48,795 nucleotides of DNA from Fibrobacter succinogenes (GTDB lineage: Bacteria; Fibrobacterota; Fibrobacteria; Fibrobacterales; Fibrobacteraceae): the NCBI GenBank assembly GCA_902800345.1, contig CADCDO010000016.1:1-48795 (forward strand), given 5' to 3'. The notes beneath the pieces are model-generated. The model made no database searches. It was not told where the DNA came from and saw only the letters and a list, made by a program, of their open reading frames with translations. Below, in pieces: positions 7,144 to 16,232 of this stretch. The stretch's first letter is position 1. Each line of letters starts with the position of its first letter. The position numbers were made by a program, and so were the translations under genes.

Positions 7144-7452
7144 ATGGACATGAGCAAGATGCTTAAGGACCTTCAGAAAATGCAGAGCAAGATGCTGAGA
7201 GCGCAGAACGACCTCAAGGCACAAAGCTTTGACGCAGAAGCCGGAGGCGGAATGGTGAAAGTTGCCATGAACGGAAAGGGCATTCTGACGATGGTGAAAA
7301 TCAACCCGGATGCCGTCGATAAGGACGATGTCGAAGCTCTCGAAGATCTCATCATGGCTGCCATCAACGCCGCCGTCAAGAAGAAAGACGACGCCCAGCA
7401 GGCAAGCATCTCGGACATCACAGGCGGCATGAAAATCCCCGGTTTGATGTAA
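7144..7452 (+). CDS. ybaB: YbaB/EbfC family nucleoid-associated protein
   Basis: The product is 102 aa, normal for the family. These small proteins bind DNA as dimers. The pattern is typical: an N-terminal coiled helix (MLKDLQKMQSKMLRAQNDLKAQ), then EAGGGMVKVAMNGKGILTMVKINP, and DVEALEDLIMAAINAAVKK, ending ITGGMKIPGLM. GCGAGGA precedes the ATG by about 8 nt. It lies downstream of dnaX in the conserved dnaX-ybaB(-recR) order, but recR is absent: a terminator and an unrelated efflux operon follow. The two genes are separated by 231 bp of repeats, so ybaB may have its own promoter. Confidence 0.93.
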   Translation: MDMSKMLKDLQKMQSKMLRAQNDLKAQSFDAEAGGGMVKVAMNGKGILTMVKINPDAVDKDDVEALEDLIMAAINAAVKKKDDAQQASISDITGGMKIPGLM

Positions 7453-7526
7453 TTTCCGTCAAATTTCGAAAAAAACGTCAAATGGGGTGCATTTCATCCC
7501 CTATTTTTGCACTTCATCACAAACAG

Positions 7527-7562
7527 AAAAGAGCACCCTTATAGAAAGTGTGCTTTTTTTTT
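7527..7562 (+). terminator. Rho-independent terminator after ybaB
   Basis: AAAAGAGCAC pairs with GTGTGCTTTT around a roughly 10-nt loop, followed by a run of T's. It separates ybaB from the efflux operon. Confidence 0.8.
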
Positions 7563-7596
7563 ACATTTGGCGCGTTAAATATATTCAGGAGAGCGA

Positions 7597-8988
7597 ATGT
7601 CAAGGAAAATTTTAGTCCTTTCCGCCCTTGCGTTAGGGTTGATTGTACCGGCCTCGGCAAAAGTCTATACCCGAGAGGATGCGATTAAAACCGCCATGGA
7701 AAACTCGGCTGACATCAAATCAGCTGAAGAAGAACTCATTAAGGCAACTTCTCAAGTAGAGGCAGGTTACGGGAACGCCTATCCCTCTGTAGACCTTAAC
7801 GCCACTGTCACCCGAATATTTGGACTCAACGACGTCAAGGGTGGCACGCCGATTACGAACGCCTCCAAGGATTCCTCCATGGAAGCCAACAAGTTCGACA
7901 AGAGCGTTTTAGCCCCGGCCATTGACAAGATGGTTAACGGAATGAGCGCCCAGGGATACCGCTGGCAGTCCAGCATCGGCCTTACCGTAACCCAGGTACT
8001 TTACGCAGCTGGCAAAGTAGGCACGGCAATCGAAATCGCCAAGGCCTACAAGCAAAAGCAGGAAATCAATCTCGAAAACACAAAGTCGCTTATCCGCTAC
8101 AACATCGATATCGCATTCGACCAGTTTATCCTGGCTGATTCGGCCATGGCGATTATCGAGGAAAGCCTCAAGTTGAACGAAAGCACGCTCGAATTTGTAA
8201 AACAGCAATTTCAGAGTGGGCTTACGACCGAACTGGAAGTTGCAAGACTTCAACTTGCATACGATGTTCTCACCGTTAACAAAAAGACCGCCGAAGAAAA
8301 ACTTCTACAGGCAAAGAACGACCTTCTCGGTCTCATGGGCATCCAATACGATGGCGACGTGCAATTTGTTGGCGAGCTCCGCACACCGGATGCGAACCGC
8401 CCTTATCCCGACACCGCTATGGCCAACATAAAAAAGCGCCGCAGGGATATCCAAATGCTTGAAGCCACTGAAACCATGACCGAAAAGAACATCGAAATCG
8501 AGAATGGTGGCTACAAGCCGACAGTAGCCTTGCTTGGTGGACTCAAGTATGCCAACAACCAGAACGAGTTCTACAAGTGGGATGCCCCCAAGTGGGACAA
8601 GCTCAACAAATATATCGCGCTGAACGTTTCTATGAACCTGTTCAACGGCATGCAGACCAAGGAAGCCGTTGTTCAAGCAAAATCAAATCTCCGCTCCGTA
8701 CAGATTCAAAAAGAAAATATCGAACGCAAAATTCGCCTGCAAATTGAATCCATAGCCAAGGCCTTGGAAAATTCAGAAAGAAATCTCATTGTTCTAAAGA
8801 ACAACGTCGATTTGGCTGAAAAAATCTACGATATGACAGAAACATCCTATAAGAACGGGATGGCCTCCCAGCTCGAACTGCTTCAGGCAAATCTCGAACT
8901 TCGAAATGCAAAAAACAATTATCTCACAGCAGTCATGGCTTGGAACGTCAACTACAACAGCATGCTTCAAGCCACCGGTGAGTACTAA
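7597..8988 (+). CDS. TolC family outer membrane efflux protein
   Basis: The product is 463 aa, a trimeric outer membrane channel subunit for a tripartite pump. A signal peptide ends at about VPASA-K (residue 22). Two long helical repeats typical of the family follow: the first has TREDAIKTAMENSADIKSAEEEL, LEFVKQQFQSGLTTELEVARLQLAYDV and LLQAKNDLLGLMG, and the second has IYDMTETSYKNGMASQLELLQANLELRNAKNNYLTAVMAWN. Length is as expected. CAGGAGAG precedes the ATG. The adaptor starts 23 bp downstream and the RND pump follows, so this is the first gene of a complete efflux operon. The substrate cannot be told from sequence. Confidence 0.93.
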   Translation: MSRKILVLSALALGLIVPASAKVYTREDAIKTAMENSADIKSAEEELIKATSQVEAGYGNAYPSVDLNATVTRIFGLNDVKGGTPITNASKDSSMEANKFDKSVLAPAIDKMVNGMSAQGYRWQSSIGLTVTQVLYAAGKVGTAIEIAKAYKQKQEINLENTKSLIRYNIDIAFDQFILADSAMAIIEESLKLNESTLEFVKQQFQSGLTTELEVARLQLAYDVLTVNKKTAEEKLLQAKNDLLGLMGIQYDGDVQFVGELRTPDANRPYPDTAMANIKKRRRDIQMLEATETMTEKNIEIENGGYKPTVALLGGLKYANNQNEFYKWDAPKWDKLNKYIALNVSMNLFNGMQTKEAVVQAKSNLRSVQIQKENIERKIRLQIESIAKALENSERNLIVLKNNVDLAEKIYDMTETSYKNGMASQLELLQANLELRNAKNNYLTAVMAWNVNYNSMLQATGEY

Positions 8989-9011
8989 GATTTAAGAGGA
9001 AGGCAACAAAC

Positions 9012-10061
9012 ATGAAGACGATTACAAACTCACTCATTACCATTTCTGCCCTGTCGCTCCTCCTGATTGGATGCGGCGAAATCAAGAAAGACGCAAAGGC
9101 CGCACAAAAGCCCACCACCATCGAAGAAATCCAGAAGGTCAACGGCAAGCCAGCCCGCGTGGTAAAAGCCTCCACCATCAAACTTACGGACGTGCGTTCC
9201 TTTAGCGGAACCATCGAAGGAAGCCAGCAGACCTACGCTGTTGCCAAGCTCGGCGACCCGATTTCCAAGATACACGTCCGCGTGGGTTCCAAAGTCAAGA
9301 AGGACCAGGTGCTCGCCGAATTCTTGTACACGGGCGATAACACAAGCTACCAGCAAGCATTGGCCAACATAGACCTTCAACAGAAGACACTTTCCCGCAT
9401 GAAGGAAGTGCAGGCCAAGGGCGGTGTTTCCCAGCAAACCATCGACCAGCAGGAAACCCAGTTGAACGTAGCCAAGATGAACCTCGAAGCCGCACGCCGT
9501 GCAACGTTCGTGCTCGCCCCCTCTTCGGGAACCATCACCGAAGTCAAGTTCAAGGCGGGTGAAGTTCCGGGTGTCGGCGGTGCCATGTTCACCATCGCAA
9601 ATCTCGACAAAGTCATTCTCAAGTTGAACGTCACGAGCAGCGAAATCGGATTCTTCAAGAAGGGCGCCAAGGCGACCATCGACTTGAACGGAGAAAAGAT
9701 CCAGGGCGAAGTCACCCTCATTCCGCTCGCCGCCGACAAGACCACGCGTTTCTTCCCGGTCGAAGTGACCTTCAAGAACAAGAGCCGCAAGCTCCTCCCC
9801 GGCATGTACCTCACGGCAAAGCTTGACGCCCGCGAAGTCACTGGCGTTACCGTCCCGACCGAAGCGATAGTCTATGGCAATGGCGTGAATGCAGTCTGGA
9901 TTGTCGATAACGAAGGCAAGGCCAAGCGCAAGATTGTGCAGCTCGGTGTGCAGACCAAGAACGAAATCCAGATTACCGAAGGCATAAGCGAAGGCGATGT
10001 CGTGATGATCGAAGGCCAAAACCGCATGAACGACGGTGACAAGGTGCTGATTGTCGAATAA
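9012..10061 (+). CDS. Efflux RND transporter periplasmic adaptor subunit (lipoprotein)
   Basis: The product is 349 aa, the membrane-fusion protein linking the RND pump to the outer channel. The lipoprotein signal ends LLLIGC (Cys about 21). After it come a lipoyl/barrel-sandwich half (KLGDPISKIHVRVGSKVKKDQVLAEF), a short coiled-coil hairpin (ALANIDLQQKTLSRMKEVQAK to EAARRATFVLAPSSGTITEVKFKAGE), a beta-barrel domain (ILKLNVTSSEIGFFKKGAKA) and a membrane-proximal C-terminal domain (GVNAVWIVDNEGKAKRKIVQLG to IEGQNRMNDGDKVLIVE). GAGGAAGG precedes the ATG. It is 23 bp after the TolC-like gene and 20 bp before the pump gene. Confidence 0.94.
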   Translation: MKTITNSLITISALSLLLIGCGEIKKDAKAAQKPTTIEEIQKVNGKPARVVKASTIKLTDVRSFSGTIEGSQQTYAVAKLGDPISKIHVRVGSKVKKDQVLAEFLYTGDNTSYQQALANIDLQQKTLSRMKEVQAKGGVSQQTIDQQETQLNVAKMNLEAARRATFVLAPSSGTITEVKFKAGEVPGVGGAMFTIANLDKVILKLNVTSSEIGFFKKGAKATIDLNGEKIQGEVTLIPLAADKTTRFFPVEVTFKNKSRKLLPGMYLTAKLDAREVTGVTVPTEAIVYGNGVNAVWIVDNEGKAKRKIVQLGVQTKNEIQITEGISEGDVVMIEGQNRMNDGDKVLIVE

Positions 10062-10081
10062 TCGACACTGGAGAATAGTCA

Positions 10082-13000
10082 ATGATTAAAGCCAGTATTT
10101 ACAAACCAATCACCATGCTCATGGTCATCTTGACCGTGGTGGTGTTCGGTCTTTATACCTATTCCATGATGGTCGTCGATTTGATGCCGAAATTCGAAGT
10201 CCCGGTCGTCACCGCCACCATCATCTATAAGGGAGCAAACCCTGAAGAAATCGAAACGACGATTATCAAGCCGATTGAAGAACAGGTGGAACTCGTCGAT
10301 GGTATCGACTACGTGCAGTCCATCTGCTTGGAAAACTACGGCATTATCGTCGCCATGTTCAACATGGGCGTAAACGTGGATGTCGCAGCAAACGACGTGC
10401 GTTCCAAAGTAGATCTTGCCGGAGCGAACTTCCCGGATGCTGTGCAGGCTCCGATTATTTCAAAGGTCGATATTAACGGTGCCGCCATCATGGCCATCTC
10501 GTTTACCGGTCCTCTGAACTCTACGGAACTCCGCCAGAAAGTCGAAGACGAAATTGAACCGCTCTTCACGTCCGTTTCCGGCGTGGCCAGTGTCGATATT
10601 TTCGGTGGAACGACCCGCCAGATTTCTATCGAAGTCGATAAAGAAAAGATGAAAGACCGTGGAGTCGATATCGGCACCATGATGGGCCTCTATGGCATGT
10701 CCAACGTGAACCTCCCCGTGGGCGAAGTTATCGGCAAACGCAAGAACACCACAGTGCGTACCGCCGGTAAGTTCAGAAGCCTCGACGAAATGCGCAACAT
10801 GGAAATTCCGACGGCTACCGGAGTGGTCAAGCTCTCCGAAATCGCTGTCGTGAAAGATACCATCGAAACGATTACTTCGACATCCCGCTTCAACGGCATC
10901 AACTCTGTCGCACTCGATATCAAGAAACGTTCCGACGCCAACGTGGTGGAAGTTTCCAAAGGCGTGCTCAAGCGCATGGAAGAAGTCAACAAGACTCTCC
11001 CCGAAGGGTTCAAGCTGACTTTGATTTACGACAAGTCCGAAGCCGTGAATGAATCTATTGACAACGTTATCCAAAACATTGTCATCGCAATCTGCCTTAC
11101 CGCAGGTCTCTTGCTCTTGTTCCTCGGCAAGTTCTCCACGATGATTATCGCAGCCCTCACGATGCCTATTTCCGTGATTGGCGCGTTCACGCTCATGTAC
11201 TTTGCAGGCTTTGGCATCAATATGATGTCCCTCATGGCTCTTTCGAGTTCCGTGGGTCTGTTGGTGACGAACTCCATCGTCGTTCTTGAAAACATCAACA
11301 ACAAGCTGAACCAAGGCCTTGACCCGAAGGAAGCCGCCTACAAGGGCACTTCCGAAATCATGATTGCCATCATGGCATCGACGCTCACCAACGTCTGCGT
11401 GTTTGTGCCTATCGCGTTCATGAAGTCCATCGTAGGTATCTTCTTTAGAACATTCGGTATGACCATGGTGTTTGCTACGTTCGTGTCGCTCCTCGTGACA
11501 TTCACGCTTACGCCACTTATGGCCGCCTACTTGTTCAAGGGCAAGAAGAAAGACGAAAACGGAAACATTATCGAAGAAAAGCCGGGCATTATAGCAAGCG
11601 CTTTGGGAATTTTCCCGAAGATTTTGAACGGAATCCGCTTCGTTTATTTGAAGTTCCTTGGATTCTGCCTTTCTGTTCCGGGTGTTCTTTTCCAAGTTGT
11701 CGCCCTTGGCGCAACGCTTTTCTTTGTCGGCGTTTTGGCCAAGAATTTCTTGACTGTCGAAATCACGCCTAGACAAGATCAGGGTATGATATCCATCAAG
11801 CTCGAAATGCCTGTAGGTACGAACATCGAAACGACCGACAGTGTCGCACGCATTATCGAATCCCGTGTCAGGGATATTCCTGAAATCGTGCACTACAGCA
11901 TGAACGTCGGTGGCTCCAACGGCTTTACAACAGTAAACCAGGCCACCATGCGTATAAGACTCTTGAAAGACTGGGAAAAGAAGAACAATCCTAATTGGAA
12001 GGGCAGGCATCGCAGCACGGACGAAATCGTCGATTCCATCCGTCCATACCTAGCCAATATCCCTGACGCCTACATTTCCGTAAAATCGACATCTGCTTCC
12101 GAAATGCAGAACAATTCTGCCGGTGACGTGGTGCTGGAAGTGAGCGGTCTCCACGCTGACTCCGTGATTAAGGCCTCGCAACTCGTTCTCGACCGAGTAC
12201 AGCAAAAGATTGACGGTATTGTAGATATCAAGACAAGCTACGAAGCCGGTAAACCAGAAATCCGTTTGATTCCGAACCGCGCCGCCATGGCAGACTACGG
12301 TGTAACGCTTGAAACCATCGCCAACTACAACTACATTGCGGTAAGCGGTTACGAAGCAGGCCAATATACCGAAGACGGCGAAGAATACGACGTATATGTG
12401 CGCATGAAGGAAAAGGACAGACAGAGCCACGCCGATATCGAAGATTTGCCCATCAAGACGCCTAAAGGCTACGTGAGCGCCAGCGAGCTCTTCCACATCG
12501 AAGACGGTGCAGGCCCGACACGAATCGACCGTAAGCGCAAGATGAGACGTATTGACGTATCGATGAACTTGCTCCCGGGACACACGACCGGCGAAATCAT
12601 GGGTAAGTTGACCGAACTGACCACAAGCATGAAGGATGAGCTGCCAGAAGGCATCAGCTTCAGCTTCGGTGCTCAGGCTGACATGCAAAAAGACATGGTG
12701 GCGGAATTCAAGGTGGCTATTATCATGGCAATTCTCCTCACCTACATTTTGCTTGTGGCCCTCCTCGAAAGTTTCGCACAACCGTTCATCATCATGACGA
12801 CCATCCCGATGGGTGCTATCGGCGTTATCCTCGCCCTTATCATTACGGGCAAGGCGCTTTCGATGATTGCCCTCATGGCTATCGTGATGTTGATTGGTGT
12901 GGTGGTGAACAACGCTATTCTATTGCTTGACGAAGCGAACCGCTTGCTGCGTAGCGGAAGCATGGGCCGCCGCTCTGCTGTGTTGACCGCGGCAAAGTCC

Positions 13001-13249
13001 AAGTTCCAGCCAATTGTGCTTGCGACGCTTGCATCCGTAATTGCTCAGCTCCCGCTCGCATTAGCCCTCGGTGGCAACGTCGCCGCCATGACCCAGCCGA
13101 TGGGTATCGCCTCCGTGGGTGGCTTGATTGTGTCCGCCATCCTCACGATGTTCCTCGTGCCGACATTCTTCTGGCTGCCGAACGCGATCTTCAGCAAAGC
13201 ACCGAAAGGCATCAAGAACATACAAAAGAAACTGATGCGAAAGGCATAA
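10082..13249 (+). CDS. Efflux RND transporter permease subunit (AcrB-like)
   Basis: The product is 1055 aa, the full inner-membrane RND pump with two six-helix halves after an N-terminal TM (MIKASIYKPITMLMVILTVVVFGLYT). It has the typical porter segment (VPVVTATIIYKGANPEEIETTIIKPIEEQV). TM4 reads SSSVGLLVTNSIVVLENINN: the Asp or Asp-Asp that carries protons in AcrB-type pumps (D407/D408) is Thr396-Asn397 here. TM10 reads GVVVNNAILLLDEANR, with Asn943 where AcrB has Lys940. Energy coupling may therefore differ. GGAG precedes the ATG. It is the last gene of the operon, closed by a terminator at 13274. Confidence 0.95.
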   Translation: MIKASIYKPITMLMVILTVVVFGLYTYSMMVVDLMPKFEVPVVTATIIYKGANPEEIETTIIKPIEEQVELVDGIDYVQSICLENYGIIVAMFNMGVNVDVAANDVRSKVDLAGANFPDAVQAPIISKVDINGAAIMAISFTGPLNSTELRQKVEDEIEPLFTSVSGVASVDIFGGTTRQISIEVDKEKMKDRGVDIGTMMGLYGMSNVNLPVGEVIGKRKNTTVRTAGKFRSLDEMRNMEIPTATGVVKLSEIAVVKDTIETITSTSRFNGINSVALDIKKRSDANVVEVSKGVLKRMEEVNKTLPEGFKLTLIYDKSEAVNESIDNVIQNIVIAICLTAGLLLLFLGKFSTMIIAALTMPISVIGAFTLMYFAGFGINMMSLMALSSSVGLLVTNSIVVLENINNKLNQGLDPKEAAYKGTSEIMIAIMASTLTNVCVFVPIAFMKSIVGIFFRTFGMTMVFATFVSLLVTFTLTPLMAAYLFKGKKKDENGNIIEEKPGIIASALGIFPKILNGIRFVYLKFLGFCLSVPGVLFQVVALGATLFFVGVLAKNFLTVEITPRQDQGMISIKLEMPVGTNIETTDSVARIIESRVRDIPEIVHYSMNVGGSNGFTTVNQATMRIRLLKDWEKKNNPNWKGRHRSTDEIVDSIRPYLANIPDAYISVKSTSASEMQNNSAGDVVLEVSGLHADSVIKASQLVLDRVQQKIDGIVDIKTSYEAGKPEIRLIPNRAAMADYGVTLETIANYNYIAVSGYEAGQYTEDGEEYDVYVRMKEKDRQSHADIEDLPIKTPKGYVSASELFHIEDGAGPTRIDRKRKMRRIDVSMNLLPGHTTGEIMGKLTELTTSMKDELPEGISFSFGAQADMQKDMVAEFKVAIIMAILLTYILLVALLESFAQPFIIMTTIPMGAIGVILALIITGKALSMIALMAIVMLIGVVVNNAILLLDEANRLLRSGSMGRRSAVLTAAKSKFQPIVLATLASVIAQLPLALALGGNVAAMTQPMGIASVGGLIVSAILTMFLVPTFFWLPNAIFSKAPKGIKNIQKKLMRKA

Positions 13250-13273
13250 TAAGTTTCATTAGACAATTCCACA

Positions 13274-13299
13274 AAGTCTCCCACCCGGGGGACTTTTTT
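13274..13299 (+). terminator. Rho-independent terminator after the efflux operon
   Basis: AAGTCTCCC pairs with GGGGGACTT (one mismatch) around a short loop and is followed by TTTTTT. Confidence 0.85.
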
Positions 13300-13305
13300 G
13301 TGTTT

Positions 13306-13350
13306 TAGTCGTTTAACAATTGACTAAGGACCATTGACAAACGACTGCAT
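13306..13350 (-). repeat. Short heptad-period repeat array
   Basis: Read on the minus strand, 7-nt units CAGTCGT, TTGTCAA, TGGTCCT, TAGTCAA, TTGTTAA follow one another. They resemble the array at 23719-23837. It lies after the efflux-operon terminator and before the PilB-like gene. Confidence 0.5.
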
Positions 13351-13351
13351 T

Positions 13352-13377
13352 GCAAACGGTTGTTGACAAAATTTGCA
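13352..13377. promoter_or_regulatory. 26-bp operator-like motif upstream of the GspE/PilB-like gene
   Basis: The motif starts GCAAACGGTTGTTG and ends AAAATTTGCA, with TGCAAA/TTTGCA inverted ends. It matches 42398-42423, upstream of the Rpn nuclease gene, at 22 of 26 bases with no gap. TTGACA occurs inside it. It lies 41 bp before the ATG at 13419. A common regulator is possible but unproven. Confidence 0.4.
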
Positions 13378-13418
13378 TCAAAGTGATTTCATAGAATCCT
13401 TGTTTGTATTTTACGGGA

Positions 13419-14726
13419 ATGAATCAAAGAAACTTGTCAAAGAAATGGTGCCAGAAAAACGGGATTGCGGTTATGGAAGACAACGTTGACAGCCGAGAAA
13501 GCGATATTCCGCTGAAAATCGCAGTACCAAACTCCTACGACGAATTTTTACTCGAAAAAATCCGTTTCGTCACGCAACAAAGAATTGTCCCTGAGCAGCA
13601 CTCCCCCGCCGAAATAAGGCTCATGCACAGCCGCGCCGAAGCGATGGACGACGAGGATTTGCTCCAGGACCTCAAACGGCTTGAACAATCACGAATCACA
13701 TCGTGGGAATCAGAACCTATTATCAATCTCGTCGATAGCCTTATCGTAAAAGCGCTCCAGAAAAAAGCGACCGACATTCACCTCGAACCGATGGCCGACG
13801 CACTCCGCGTACGGTTCCGCATCGACGGCATGCTGACAGAATACCGTACGTTCCCGCAATGGTTTGCCGAACCAGTGCTCATCCGCCTAAAAGTCATGGC
13901 GAACGTCGATATCACGGAACGACGTCTGCCACACGACGGAAGTTTTGCATTTGAAAATTTCCGTGAAAAGGTGAACGTGCGACTGAGTACAATTCCGATT
14001 AGCAACGGCGAAAAATGCGTGTTGCGACTGCACCCCGCAAACGATACCGCCGAAACGTTGGACTCGCTCCATTTCAGCGAAACGGCGCTCCATGCAATTC
14101 GCCGTATTTTCGGCGCCCCGCAAGGGCTCTTCCTCGTCACAGGCCCCACCGGCAGCGGCAAGACGACAACGCTTTACGCCGGCCTCCGCGAAATCATCCA
14201 GCGGAAAATCAATGTCACGACGATCGAAGACCCTGTTGAATACGAACTCCGTGGAGCCAATCAAGTTCCCGTAAACGAAAAATGCGGTTTCACATTTGCG
14301 GTCGCATTACGTTCCATACTGCGCCAAGACCCGGACGTGATTCTCGTCGGCGAAATACGCGATGCAGAAACGGCACAAATAGCACTCCGCGCCGCCCAAA
14401 CAGGGCACCTCGTCTTGAGCACGCTGCACACGAATAGCGCAGAAGCAGCCACAGCCCGGCTTCTCGATTTAGGCGTTCAGAAAAGCATCTTGGACGAAGC
14501 GTTGCTTGGCGTTTTCGCCCAGCGCCTTGTGAGGAAAAAAGCATCGACGAGCAATGAAAACGAGCCACAAAGTTACGCGACATGTTATAACGGAAGAACT
14601 GTCGTCTGCGAACTACTACTCCCCGGTGGTTCCTACGCCGACGGGACCATACAAGAGAACGCCACACGCCTCATACAACAAGGAATCACCGACGAAGAAG
14701 AAGTTAAGAGAGTGTTAGGCTCATAA
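13419..14726 (+). CDS. GspE/PilB family secretion or pilus assembly ATPase, short form
   Basis: The product is about 435 aa, a hexameric ATPase of the type II secretion/type IV pilus family. It shows the N2 domain (KKATDIHLEPMADALRVRFRIDGMLTEY), Walker A GPTGSGKTTT, the Asp box (TIEDPVEYEL), Walker B (DPDVILVGEIRDAETA) and the His box (TGHLVLSTLHTNSA). It is shorter than usual (about 560 aa): most of the N1 domain is missing, and the CxxC...CxxC zinc motif after QRLVRK is replaced by a Ser/Asn/Glu-rich stretch. No pilC, pilT or gsp genes adjoin. The start is uncertain: the ATG at 13419 has no spacing for its GGGA, while the ATG at 13473 has GGGA 8 nt upstream and gives about 417 aa. Confidence 0.88.
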   Translation: MNQRNLSKKWCQKNGIAVMEDNVDSRESDIPLKIAVPNSYDEFLLEKIRFVTQQRIVPEQHSPAEIRLMHSRAEAMDDEDLLQDLKRLEQSRITSWESEPIINLVDSLIVKALQKKATDIHLEPMADALRVRFRIDGMLTEYRTFPQWFAEPVLIRLKVMANVDITERRLPHDGSFAFENFREKVNVRLSTIPISNGEKCVLRLHPANDTAETLDSLHFSETALHAIRRIFGAPQGLFLVTGPTGSGKTTTLYAGLREIIQRKINVTTIEDPVEYELRGANQVPVNEKCGFTFAVALRSILRQDPDVILVGEIRDAETAQIALRAAQTGHLVLSTLHTNSAEAATARLLDLGVQKSILDEALLGVFAQRLVRKKASTSNENEPQSYATCYNGRTVVCELLLPGGSYADGTIQENATRLIQQGITDEEEVKRVLGS

Positions 14727-14880
14727 CAAATCTTATTCCGCAAATCAAAATGCGTTGAATCTGTTTAAAGCGAGATCAAAATGATAAAATAAAAAGTCAG
14801 TCAACGTCGAGAGAATAAAGCGTCGGCCAAGGAATACCTTCGCAAAAGTCTGCAAGGTGAGTGTCGCGACGGGCTGCATG

Positions 14881-15005
14881 CAGACCAGCATGACCGAACC
14901 GTAGCGACGGACGCCGCAGGCGTCAAAAGCATCAAAGGCGAATGCTGCGGTTGCGCTTGTGCAAACATAGCTGAGCCGTAATTGCTGATGCTGAAAGCAT
15001 CCACT
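14881..15005. repeat. Second, diverged copy of the structured intergenic element
   Basis: This lies in the 354-bp gap between the ATPase and primase genes, which holds no gene. Bases 14935-14979 match 2536-2580 at 38 of 45 positions, and all differences are transitions. The small hairpin is kept: TTGCGC-TT-GTGCAA here against TTGTGC-TT-GCACAA there, with one compensatory T-A to C-G change. Other hairpins are GACGCC(GCA)GGCGTC at 14910-14924 and GATGCT(GAA)AGCATC at 14987-15001. The 15-bp main arm of the first copy is absent. Confidence 0.55.
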
Positions 15006-15058
15006 CCGAGCTGGGGCCCCGCCCGCATGACGTACATTTTTACTTTAAAATAAAATAT

Positions 15059-15089
15059 AAGAAGTGAACTATTTCCTAGTTCACTTCTT
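15059..15089 (-). terminator. Terminator overlapping the 3' end of the primase gene
   Basis: GAAGTGAACTA pairs perfectly with TAGTTCACTTC around a 5-nt loop, and on the minus strand a T-rich tract follows. The upstream arm overlaps the stop codon of the primase gene. Confidence 0.75.
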
Positions 15090-16205
15090 CCCGCCAAACC
15101 AATCGTTGATGTCTTCGCCTTCTTTCATTGTCATCTTTTCAAAATGTTCCAATCCCTTTCCCTCGCCGAGCACAACCGTGCGGATTCCCGCCTGTTCAAA
15201 GACGGTTTGCAAATATTCCGTAGCGCTGCGTCCCGCCTCGTCCTTGTCCAAACAAAGTACAACACTCTTGTTCTTGAAAAGCGGGAGCCATTCCGTCTTG
15301 AACGAGCGTACACCAGGAATCCCGATTGCAGCAATACGCTGTCCCAAAAACGTGAGCGTATCGACCACGCCCTCGCACAAATACACCCAACCCGGTCTCT
15401 GGTCCAACGCAGAAACGTTGTACGGATATGGAACCGTTCCGCGCAAATTGAGTTCCTTGGGAACAACTGTACTGTCTATCGCCCGTGCCTGGAAATAGCA
15501 TGAACGTCGTTTTGTATCGAGATACGGGAAAAACAGCGGATGCTTGTAATACCTCAAGTTTCCTTTTTCGTTGAAAAGCCCGACATACTTTAAGACCTCC
15601 AAATCGTACGTTTCCTTGAGTTTGTTGTTCAGTGCACCATAATCCGTAATCGTGCGTAAAAGCATCCGGTCCCAAATCGGCTTGTAAATGCGGCGACGAG
15701 CGAGGTATGCCGCAGCAGGAGTCTTATCGACCGGACTCAACATCTTCAAAAACGAGAGGATGATCTTTTTACGTTCATCTTCACTGACGAGTTCTTTCGC
15801 GGGTTCCGGAGGCTGGTATTCAAGAGCGGCTTCTCGCATCGCGACTTTCGCCACAAGCGCCGCATTTTGTTCTACCGTACGGTTCTGCACAGGCACCGGA
15901 TTCGAAGCAGCCCCCGGCACCAAAAACCCATACGATTCCTTGAGCCAATTCAAAGCCTCCAGAAACGAACAATTCTTGACGATTTGAACAAGCGAAATTA
16001 CATCGCCACGGACATCGTCGCAGACCCAGCAACGGAACGTTCCGCGTTCCTCGGAAAACGAAACCGAAGGCGTTCTGTCGCCATGCGCATGACGAGTCGG
16101 ATAAAAGCAACGACAGCGACCGTGCACCACGGGCACGCCTAAAGCAGTCGCCACGGCGGTAATCGAGAGCGAAGCCTTGAATTGTTTGAGTTCCTCTTCT
16201 GTCAT
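15081..16205 (-). CDS. DnaG-like DNA primase (CHC2 zinc finger and TOPRIM)
   Basis: The product is about 374 aa. The N-terminus has a CHC2 zinc finger: CFYPTRH, then PSVSFSEERGTFRCWVCDD and RGDVISLVQ. A linker with AAAYLARRRIYKPIWDRML and a middle region lead to a TOPRIM domain with EGVVDTL and a DKDEAGR motif, ending EDINDWFGGKK. It lacks the C-terminal helicase-binding domain of housekeeping DnaG (about 600 aa) and is not beside rpoD, so it is probably an accessory, phage- or plasmid-like primase. The start is set at the ATG at 16205, because the longer frame from 16292 would overlap murB. It has no Shine-Dalgarno sequence. The start lies only 27 bp from the divergent murB start. Confidence 0.85.
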   Translation of the reverse strand: MTEEELKQFKASLSITAVATALGVPVVHGRCRCFYPTRHAHGDRTPSVSFSEERGTFRCWVCDDVRGDVISLVQIVKNCSFLEALNWLKESYGFLVPGAASNPVPVQNRTVEQNAALVAKVAMREAALEYQPPEPAKELVSEDERKKIILSFLKMLSPVDKTPAAAYLARRRIYKPIWDRMLLRTITDYGALNNKLKETYDLEVLKYVGLFNEKGNLRYYKHPLFFPYLDTKRRSCYFQARAIDSTVVPKELNLRGTVPYPYNVSALDQRPGWVYLCEGVVDTLTFLGQRIAAIGIPGVRSFKTEWLPLFKNKSVVLCLDKDEAGRSATEYLQTVFEQAGIRTVVLGEGKGLEHFEKMTMKEGEDINDWFGGKK

Positions 16206-16232
16206 TGCACAAAGAATATATATATTTTCGTC

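Noticed and set aside
9030..12010. Long minus-strand ORFs (350 and 516 aa) across the adaptor and RND genes
   Set aside because: They are His/Asp-rich shadow frames of well-recognised plus-strand genes.
13363..13397. Sigma70 promoter TTGACA...TAGAAT before the PilB-like gene
   Set aside because: The spacing is 23 bp, too long for a normal promoter.
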